From Notospermus geniculatus (Eukaryota; Nemertea; Pilidiophora; Heteronemertea; Lineidae), in contig NMRB01000138.1 of the NCBI GenBank assembly GCA_002633025.1, positions 39,151 to 103,150 of the forward strand: a DNA stretch of 64,000 nt, given 5' to 3'. This document shows positions 52,022 to 63,100 of the stretch, one piece after another. Within the stretch, counting starts at the first letter, position 1. Each line of letters starts with the position of its first letter. A program made the position numbers and the translations under genes. Under the pieces are notes generated by a model. The model was not told the DNA's origin. It saw only the letters and a list, made by a program, of their open reading frames with translations, and searched no databases.

Positions 52022-54122
52022 TCAGTATGGGAAAGCCGACACAGAAATATGTAAAATAAACGTTGTCTGATACCGAAGACCAGATGTCTCTCCATGTTCA
52101 AACGACTTCGCGCGTACGGTAATCGTGTAAGTTTTTCTTTCCTCCAAAGGCTGCAGTGTGTACACGATGCCTTTGCCGTCCTGTATTCGAATTCCGAATG
52201 GGACTTCGTTAGAATTTTCAATAATAGTGAACGTGGTACGTGGAAGATGAACGTCGTATTGATTATACGCTATAAGGCGAATCAAGTCCTGGTACGCAGG
52301 GATACCACTAGGTAGCGACACCTCCTTAAAGTCAAGGATATCTGCGTATCTGGAATTCGCTGGACATTCAAATCCAGGGGGCGCTTTGCTGCACTCTAGG
52401 ACGCAGAATCTGGAAGAGAAAGGAAGAATGTACTGGTATTTTCTTCACATGATGTCTTATTTCCATGACGTCATGATGCTGCCATATTGGCCGTCAGAAT
52501 AGCAAGCAAATTGCGGCATGAACACAGTGTCAACACAGAAACCATGGTGACGTCAAAATGTCATGACGTGACAGTTTTGACATTGTCGCCACCCAACATG
52601 GCCGATTCTTTGCAGTCAGGTGACCATTGTGACGTCATGCAGTGAAGAACCTCTATTGAAGTTTGGAAACAGACATCAGTATGACATCACAATGTAGTTG
52701 TGTTGAGTCATTCAGATTACACTGCATTAACGTAAAGTGCCATATGGACCAACGGAGATTATCTTGAACTCAGGTTGAGCCACAACTTTTCAATTGTTCA
52801 GGTTTGCCAGGGCATGATGTGACAATGGAAAAGTTGTGGCTCAACCTGAGTTCAAGATAATCTTCGCTTGGTGCATACGGCCCGTAATGTTCTTATGGGT
52901 GTACTGTGCTGTGGACAGAGGGGAAAAGTATGTCCTGTTGGCTACTCACCCAGACACTGGATCCCGATCATAATTTTCAGGACACCTATGATCGACACAT
53001 TCGAAATCTCCGCCGAGATTGTGACACTTCTTGTCCGGTCCGCAGTTAAAGTTCAGCTCCTTGCATTCATCAATATCTGGAAGATAAACACAGAATTAAT
53101 GTATTAGCATAAAGGAATCAACCATAAAGGTTTAACTGCGAACGATGAGCTTACTGAGGGATACACTTCCTGTGTTGCCACCAGATGTCTCTCACTGCCT
53201 GAATTTTGGCTTTACGTAATAGGCACGAGCTTCAACTTTTTTTTGTGGTGAAGAGGTACATGAACCTGCCAACATGATGCTTTGAATTCCATTTCTGACG
53301 ATAACTGAGCTATTTTCAGCACGATTAGTGTTCCATGTACAAATGTACGTCAGCCTATTCAAATGTACACCGATGACCCTGAACACACATCGTTCGTGGG
53401 GTTCTCATTAATTCAGACCTTTTGTATCATAAGATCAACTAGTCGGAATTCAACAAAATTTGCAGTGAATGTGCAGAAGGGTCTTGCCTATCACATGGAA
53501 ACGTCAGAATGCAAATCTGTTGGGTTTTAAAGGGATATTGTCCACATTTATAAAATGCTAAATTTGTCAGTTGAACCTTTATGGTTGATTCCTTTATGGT
53601 ATTAGCTGTTGCTAACACCTTCCCTGGAGAACTTCATAAATGTACGAAGGCCTAATGAGGGCAGTCAGTGTGGCCCTGTCAGCTGTCAGCTGGTGGCACG
53701 TGTACAGAAATCTCAGTGAGTTCATCTCTGCGAGTCATGTCTGTGAACTAAAACCGATTTGTGCTGCCGTCCTCGTCTCGGCGAGGTCAAGTCAGGTTTT
53801 ATGCTCTGGTATAGCGTTGGACCTGGAACCTAAAGGTCCCTGGTTCATACCAGTGTTACTCTTTTTCTTTATAATAAGCTTCCCGCACACTAGAGCTATC
53901 TGCTGAGCAAAATGTCATTCGAGACCGTTTGCTCAGCAGATAGCTCGCGTGTGCACGTATTTTTGGTGAGTCATTGGTGAGTCTTTTTGGTGGCAAACTA
54001 ACCTTCGCAGTGTCGGCCATTATCCGCCAATCTGTATCCTGGAGGACAGGTGCAGACGTAACTTCCTCGCGTGTTCCTACATTTGTGTTGGCAAGGGTTC
54101 GGGCCTTGGCATTCGTCGTAGT
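52022..54122 (-). CDS. HMCN: Hemicentin: last two EGF modules and fibulin-type C-terminal domain
   Basis: Exon 54122-54003 encodes a calcium-binding-type EGF starting [15 protein letters not shown] rather than DIDEC. Exon 53076-52950 encodes [13 protein letters not shown] and ends in phase 2. Exon 52409-52022 encodes the C-terminal domain shared with fibulins, including [20 protein letters not shown] and [17 protein letters not shown], with stop TGA at 52022-52024. Confidence 0.93.
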
Positions 54123-57100
54123 CTGAGAACGAGAGAAAATGAAATTAAAGTTAAACACAATCAACAAGGAGGGTATCGTACATGGGATAAATCCTGTGCA
54201 CTGTCTTTGTTAGGTGCAATGGACAAGACAGCAATACAGAGACTGAAACAAACACATGCATTCGACCGTGTGGCCCAAATAAACTTCCAGACAATGTGAG
54301 ACCACTACACTTTTTTGTCCCTGAGAATAGGCCATGGTCAGAGTTTTTCTGGATGATGAGCTCTGGTTAATGATGAGTTCATCTGGAAGAATGTTCGATA
54401 ATGAAAAGTTCAATAATATTTTCTCTTCTCCGTCACGGACAGGATGACGGGTGCACTACATACTATATACACATAGGCTAACTACCATGACAATCCTATA
54501 GGTAACAGATCTGCAGCATGCATTGCATTACAGTGATATCAAATGCAGGGTGCTGATCTCCAGGGGGTCTGGCTCCACCCATGAGCACTGGGCTAGAAGG
54601 GGGTTGGCACAACACGTCATTCTAGAGGGAATAACTCCTTCACATTATATGAGTTGTGGTCACACTTCGTTTTACAGAAAGTCATAAGATACATTAAACT
54701 ATTCGGTACAGACAATTAGACACGACTTCATCACCGAGGCTTGAAAACAGACATTTGCTGAAAAGGATGAGAATTAAAAGGCATGCAAAGAGGAGACATC
54801 TCGCTTGATGACTTTTTTTTGATGACTTTTTTCCGCTTTGTCTTCTTCTAATCTATCGCACTGTACGTTTATGATAGACTGACAAATCAACTTCACAGTG
54901 TCGGATGAGAATTAAAAGGCATGCAAAGAGGAGACGCTCACAAGTACTGTGTTCAAGAACGCTTTGGTACGATCACATTCTACCCCAAATCCCTGATCTT
55001 TAAAAAGAGTAAAGGAGACATCATTTCTTGGAATCATAGTTTAATTTGGCGAAGATATTTCATGGGTTTGATTATGATATTATGTCCCGATGATACCCAA
55101 CCTTGCAATGCTGTACACCAAATAAAGTCAAAATAATCCTGGGGCCACCGCTGGATGACATAGCCTGCTTAAAAGTTATTGATGAAAAATTTCTAAGAAA
55201 TTTTTGCTGTCTTTATGACTTGGCTTTCATTTTGAACAAAAGACTGGCAAAAATGTAACAGGTCAGCACCATTCCTGACTGACTGGGCACTTGATGAATG
55301 ACATGCTTGAAGGAGATGTCACTGGTCAATGGAGATGGACAGACAGACAGATGGACAAAGGCTGTACAGGGCAGAGTGTGCAGGATGAAAGCACAGGCAT
55401 TGTTCTCTCTGAATAGGGCCTATACTACCATGCCAAGTATGAAAGAGAGAAGGTTTTCTTCTGGAAATGTGGGACGTGGCTTTGGTTATGACGCTGTCGA
55501 TTGCCCCGCAAATAATTGTGGAGGGATATCCACTGATGATGAACTCTACCGTCACCACGAACCAGAGAAAACCTGTCTCAATGTAGATCACTAAATACCT
55601 AAACAGCGCCCAAATTTAAATTCATATCCATCAGGGCACTCGACCTCGGGAAGTTCAGCTCCTAACATCAGACGTGGAATGCATCGTCCGTTCATGTACT
55701 TGTAACCAACGCCACACTTCTCTTCTGACTCGCTAGAGTCGTCTGCGATTGGTCCATTTGGCCCCATTTTGACACACTTGTTCTTTATATAGGCATATCC
55801 GAATGGACAGGGATTTTTCTCCATGATGCATTGATCGTCTTTAAATATGTATCCAAAAGGACATTCCCGTTTTTTGACTTCTTTCACGCATTCACCGTCC
55901 TTGAGTACGAGGCCTGGTCCACATCGCTTCACACACTTCCCACCGACCAGTTCAAACCCTGGATCACAGCTTTTCACTCGCGGCACACATGAACCATTCT
56001 TCAGTTCAAACCCGACGCCACACGTCTTGACAATCGGGACACAGGTCCCGTCTTTCTGTACCAATCCTCTGCCACATCGTCTTCGGACATCTTTGATACA
56101 TTTCCAATCCTTGAAGACGTATCCAGGGCGACATGGCGCTGGCGTGGTAACGACCTTGACCGTCAAAACACAAGTGCCATCTTTGTATTCGTATCCTTTC
56201 CTACACTGTGTCGGCATCATGTCTACTGGAACACAAGCACCGTTCCTGTAAACAAATCCAGCTTCGCAGACGATGGCGGTCGGGGCACTCTCAAAAGCAG
56301 ACGTCTTTTCGATGCACGCACCTTCCCGCCGTTCATACCCCTTGGGGCAATCCTCCTCCGACTTTGGCTCAAAGACAACCTGTTTCAATCCAGGCTTCTT
56401 CCCATCCACCCGTGCAGGTGTCCTTGGCGTTCTCACCCTCTGCATGTTTGCCGTCGGAGTGCGTGGCGTCCTCACTTTTGGTGTTCTTGCACCAACTTCA
56501 GTCTCATTGCGACCTTGAGGTTTGCCTGGAGTTCCTTTACCACCTTCTGTCACCTGTTTCCTCTGCATCACTCCTGGTGCAGGTGTCCCATTGCCAGTAT
56601 GTGCGTCTCCACTTCCCTGTTTGCCAGTACTTGGTGCTATTTTGTCCTCATTTCCGACTTTGCTTTGTCCTTGAGAACTTGGTTCTGTTTGTCCTTGTAC
56701 ACTTCCACTTTGATGACCTTGACCCTTGACCTCACTTTGTTCTTCCTCAGCCGACGACCTAGTCGTATTGCCTTGTCTCGAAACTGGGTTACTGTGTCTG
56801 TTGATCACACCCCCTCCAGGAGGAATCCTCCCCTGACGTTGAGTGACCCGACGACCTTGACCAGGTCGAACGTTCGCGGGTTGTCCACGACCTCCTCTTC
56901 GCGGCAGGGATGAAATCCTGGGCAGACATTTTCCCAAATGGAACCGATACCCGCCGGGACACAGCACATCTAAACTCCGCTGGTTGACTATCTTGCAACG
57001 ACCGTAACGCAATTGTTGGTTTGGCGGACACCGCATGTTTGAGATCCTCATCAAGAGGCTCCTAGCAATGCATTTTCCATTCGTGTACAAATAACCTCTT

Positions 57101-60100
57101 GCGCAGAGAACATGTCCGCCGTTGTTTACATTCCGTTCTGGCATGCATCGTCCATTGACCCGACGTCTGCCCGGCGGACATCTATTCGTTCTCCTCCCGT
57201 GTCCCATCTCAAAACTAGACGTAGAAAATCTACGAACGCAGGCCCTCCTTCTGGAGTCAAACGCGTAACCTGCAGGGCATCTTGCGGCTGGCCGAGCCCC
57301 AGTTGTCTCCGTCTCTGGCTGCCCGATATATGTCAGACCTAGGACAGAATGAAAAACATTGCAGTTGGTGGCGGGAATCTGTCTGATGCAGTAGAAAATT
57401 GGACATAAGGATTGCTCTCATTGAAATATTCAAGGCTACACTTGAAGTTAGTTCAAGATATTTGGAGCTTTCAAAACATTTTGATGAGTCATGGAATTTC
57501 ACCAGTTGGACCCAAAGTTTCATGATATTTGCTTATACTTCAACAAAATGAAGCTTCATGAAAAGAAATATAGACAAGGATATGAAGTAATAAATGCTAA
57601 CCGGCACACGATTTCTTGTCAGATAAGAGTTTCTGCCCAGGTGGACACAGGCACAAGTACGAACCGTCCAGATTCCGGCAACGATACGCACAGGGACTTG
57701 GATTGAGTCGACATTCGTCGATGTCTGTATGGATTAAGAGGTAATATACCGTAAGTCGTTTCAAGGTCATTGGAAAAGATACGACCAACGGGTACATCCA
57801 CTTATTACCTTATCATTATGGCATCTGCAGCAGGCTTATAATTCACTGCGTGTGTGGTGGAGTCTACTACCTCCCAGACAAAGCCCAAAAGCTGGAGCTA
57901 TAGGCCTTAGCGTACATGATAGTTGCAGGTGTATTGTTCATACACGACGGCCTATCAATGGTTTGAAAATCTGGTAAAGACCAGAAAAGAAGACAAGACA
58001 CTGAACTACAGTACTTACAGAATGACAACACAATCTTAATTTTCACCAAGTGTTAGTGTTTAGTACATGTACTAGTGTTAGTGTTAGTGTTAGTTTCCAT
58101 GCTGAAATACTGAACACTAATGTTGCGCTTGGTAATGTTAGTAAAATATTGTTACTTCAGACAATATCATAAAGGATCAGACGAGCTGGTAAACTTTGCC
58201 AATGTTTCAGAAAAGCACCTCTTGAAGAATACCTAAATATGCACATGAATGAAGAATGAAATATTAGTGGGGACAAGATTTTCTTCGCATGCCTGATGAA
58301 TTTTCTTTCAATCTTCACCACTGTAGGCAACACTGAAACTGTCGTAATTCAAAACACTGGTGTTGCGATGAGGTAATGATACACGCAACTGAAAACACTA
58401 AAACACGACGGAATACACTTACAAAGAGTGTGGTACGAGTAAGCTGACAGCAACACTGGTGTTAACACAAGGCGTAACACGCAACAGAAAACACTGGTAC
58501 AACTGCTGTTGAAATACACGAAAAGCACAGCTCACACCAGCGTAACTTTAGCGTAGTGTAGAAGTGTAGAAAACAGACTACTCACCAACACAAGGTTGTC
58601 CAGCTCCACTTGAAATATACCCTACTGGACATTTACAATGGTACGACCCGACGGTGTTGACGCAGATTTGGTTGTAGAAACATTGGTTGCGAGATAGTGC
58701 ACACTCATCAATATCTGGGAGAAAATAAGGAATAAGAGATCTTCATTCCTGAATAAAGTCCTATATTACTCATGTACGGTATGTCTTAAAGGGCCTCTAG
58801 AGGCAGCTCGCCATTAGGCTACTATCAGTACCGGTTCTTCGGCCAGGCGGCGCCACTTTAATGTAATAACCACTGGTACGAGGTATTCAACCTGGGTTTT
58901 CCCCGGGGTTTTCCCCTGCCATGCTGGCTGCCTCTAGAGGCCCTTTAAGGTTGAGTTGCCCATAGAGAGCAAGTTCACACGAGAAAACTCTCACGTGGAG
59001 CGGCATCTTTACTATGGAGTCTGCTGCAACAGGCCGAGCTGGCATCTGATCATGGAACTTGTCAACCAACATCGTCAATGGAGGAAGAAGAAGAAATAAT
59101 GTAACTTACCTATACACGTTCCGTTCTTCGCTCGTTTCAATCCGGTTGGACAAGTATCCACACATGTGAAACCACCTAACGTATTCCGACACTCCTGGCG
59201 AGTCTCACAGTTATGAAGGCCTTGAATACACTCATCAATATCTGGGAGAAAACAGGGATAAAACTTTACTAACTCATCCCTCTACTTGTGTAGGAAATAG
59301 CTCTCTGACTGCAGCCAACGTAATACACACACAAGATGTACTAGCCTGTACCTGACTGACCAACAAATAAATCTGTGTACTCACCTCTACATTCTTGTCC
59401 ACCGATCAGTCGATAACCGCTCGGACACGAACAGCGGTAACTCCCGGGTGTGTTGGTACAGAGGTGACTGCAGGGTGAGCCGACGGAACACTCATCGATA
59501 TCTACAGAGGAAAATGAAGTAGAATATTTCCAAATTTACAGGAGGAAACGAGATTGCACGAAGGAAACATCCCCTGTCGAAGATAGTTGCCCTCTCTTTC
59601 ACGTGAAGAATGGGTCCAACTGACAATCGAACCCGGGACCTCCACAGTGGTAGGTGCTGATGTTTCCACTCCCCCACTCTGACAGCACTCTTGGCAGATA
59701 TGTAGACTGCTGAAGTTGCCATCTGTAGGCCTAGCATTGGGATCGGTAGAAAGGGAAAGTTTTTTCTTTTGACCTGTAAAATCGAATCATCACTCCTGAC
59801 CAAGACTGGGATGCCAGCACGTCCATCCCCTTCACCGAGATTCGACATAACTTACCGACACATTTGTTCGGTGGTTTGAGACGGTAACCACGGCGACAGG
59901 CACAGCGGTAACTTCCAATTCTATTAAGGCACTGTTGGTCGCAGACGTTTGGAATCTCCTGACATTCATTGATGTCTGGAAAACAGAACAAACACAGAAT
60001 TAAACCAAACGAGATAAATGATGAGGTTTTGGGGAGAAATTCAGACAAACTGGTCTTTCACTTGTCTCATTTGTTTCCAAGGCAACTTGTGACCTTACCT

Positions 60101-63100
60101 TGACAGGACAGACCACCAGATGTCCGTCTAAATCCATCGCCACATTTCACAACGCAGCGATACGAACCCACAGTGTTGACACACTCCTGCCCCTGGTGGC
60201 AACGTGCAATACGAAGTTCACACTCGTCGATGTCTGAAAGAGAAATCGCCATCAGTATCACATATCACATCACATCATATCACATCACATCATATCACAT
60301 CACGTCATATCACATCATATCAATGACTATAACATACATGAATAGAACTGAATGACCCGGGTGAAAATTGTCAAAAAAAGACCACTAACCTTTACAGGTT
60401 CTGCCGTCTGTATCCAACGTCAAGCCGAATGGACACGAGCATGAAAAACTTCCAGGCGAGTTATGACAATAATGGCTGCATGGTCTTGGATTACGACGAC
60501 ATTCGTTGCTGTCCTCGCAGTACGGGCCGTCAGTATTCAAGGTGAAGCCACCGGGACACTGGTTGCTTGGCTTGCCTGAAATAAGACCAGCAATGAAATG
60601 AGACAATCAGGATTGAGATGCCCCCTCTGCGACTTAATCAGATCAGAGAAGTCGAATTTCCCTCGATTCTGGATCCTGATTGCAGGAGGAAACCAGAGTC
60701 TCGGGAACGTTTGAGTTTGACAATAGGATTCCACAAACCTTTCATGATGTAAGCCTTGAGTTGGTATTCCAGCGTCTCCTTGTCAACGTCATACGCAACA
60801 GTGATGTCGTCTGTCTGTAGCATCTCAACAAGATAAGGCATCTTCCCGAGCGACGCATCGTACGAAATGGTGTGGTTCCAAGCGTACGGTAAACTGTGAC
60901 CATTGATACGGAATATACGGGAAGAATATGCATAGATTGCACCTGCAATGAACAACAAATTCGTGTTGGCATTACCAAATCAGAGAAATACCACCCAAGT
61001 CGGTGCTGCTCCACATGAGAGTTTTCGCATGCAAGTTGGCTCTCAATGGGCAATTGAACATTGTTGGTTTCCTTACAGCTTACACTGTGGCCTATGACAG
61101 AAACGACTGCCCACAGCATTCCATGGTTGAGTTGCCCATAGAGAGCCAACTCGTGTCTGCAAACTCTCACGTGGAGCAGTCCTTTAGGTTAATTTAGTTT
61201 TCCAACACCTGTTTCAAGACATACCTGGTCCTGTCTGTATGTACTCCTCTGTGTATGGTTCGACGGAAATGGTGGCACCTCCCGGGAAATCTGGCACGTA
61301 ACCACTAACGATGATGTCGAGGTCGAGGTTACCGTTTTTGTCGATTCCTTGAGCCACGTGAGTCATACGCAAAATTTCGCCTAAAAAATAAAGTGAGGAA
61401 TGTCAGATCAACTGACCACAAGTAATAGAGTATCTATCGAGAATGTATTTTTTCGTACAACAAGAGAGTGACTGAAACTATAAAGCCATGTTACTTATTC
61501 CTCTATGGTAAAACACAAGCCTTTGATTGTAGGCCTGCTTGTAAAAGTGTGTGTATCATTCTGTTGTCTCTTCATTCGGGCCTGAGGTCAGTTTGAAGGC
61601 CAGCATAAAAGGGCGCAACAATCAGGGGCCTATTCTGTCACTTTTGTATGCGATTATCGAATGAAGACAAACAGACTCACCCGTGGCAAACTCAACTTGC
61701 ACATCTCGATCAAAATGGCCTTTTGTCAGCGTGTATCCGTTGGCTGCTCCACCGATCTCCTTAGCAGAAGACCAGTAAATTGGAGTCAATACGGACACCA
61801 GATGCTGCATGAGCGGGCCTGGAAAAGGAGGAGACGCCATCTATAACAGTTGGAGAAGAACCTGACACATCTAAAACACAGCCACCAACATGTATAATAT
61901 CGACTCCAGTAGATTTTGGTGCTCACTTACCAATAGATTTTGGTATTTTGTTGATTTTAGCCGTGATGATCACTGAGTCAGTACCGACCTCAACATCAGC
62001 GATAAGTTGTGAGATGCCGAAGTCGTGATCATTGACGTTACCGAGGACGCTTCCTACGGATCGCCGCACCGATTTTGCTGAAATAAACGTAAAGAGTAAC
62101 GATGAACATTTTCACCTACACTACCTAGGTCGAGGTTGAGTTCTTCTGACAAGGATGGAAGGGGAGACTAGGAGCAGTTCAAAAAGAATGTGTTCAGGGT
62201 CTATTCTCACCCTGAAGAAACCCTCACACTTGCCCTATTTATAAGTAAACCATTCTCCGACAAACTGCTCTGATACCAGACGTTCAAAAGAGGTCAACTC
62301 ACCAGCACACTTCCTCTTTATACACTTGCCGATCTGTTTTCTGTCTCCGACACACTTCTGACCCCCGAACTTCGGTGGTGAGCATGAGCGGGTCCTTTCC
62401 TTCTTCCCCTCTCCGCAGGTCACAGAGCATGATGACCAGGCCCCCCACGAAGACCATAGACTATCCACTACAAAATATGATCAAATCACGTCAACAATCT
62501 ATCAGACATAAATTCGATTCAAGATATCAATGGTATTTTCACAACTGAGGGCGTGGGTTCACAGGTTTCTTATGAATGAAATATTTAGACTGGTTCCTGT
62601 CTCTGCCACATACACACCCATGGCGCTCCGACGGCATGGCGGCAGCAGAGATGGGAAGTAGTCTGCTAACTACGTACCTGGACATCGATCTCGGTTGCAT
62701 ACTTCGGTGTTCACAGCCTCCCCGGTGCATGGCCGGCCACTGTTCATCGGGGCAGGATTGCTGCATGTACGGAACCGCTTCCTACTTCCTCCGCCACAGG
62801 TGGCGCTGCATTCTCCCCAAGCGCCCCACGTAGCCCAGTTTCCATGAACTGGAAGAGAAGAGGATATTATCAAAGGCAACTGATACTGCATCTATATCAG
62901 TAGGCCTACATCAAACCCTCAGTTGGCCCTGGGGGAATTGAGTTTATCCAATCACTGCAGGACCCTACTTCAAGTCCCTACATTTTTAATGGATGTCAGA
63001 CTAACACTCTGAAATGATTTGAGATGGCGCAGCCTGAAAAAGTTTGATAAGAGTTCTATGGTATCAGTGTTTGTATTACCTGGGCAGTCATCACTGTTGC

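Noticed and set aside
55847-56729. Plus-strand open frames of 134 and 173 codons opposite the large hemicentin exon
   Set aside because: They are the complementary frames of a Cys/Gly-rich repetitive exon; the minus-strand frame is phase-compatible with its neighbours and carries the repeats.
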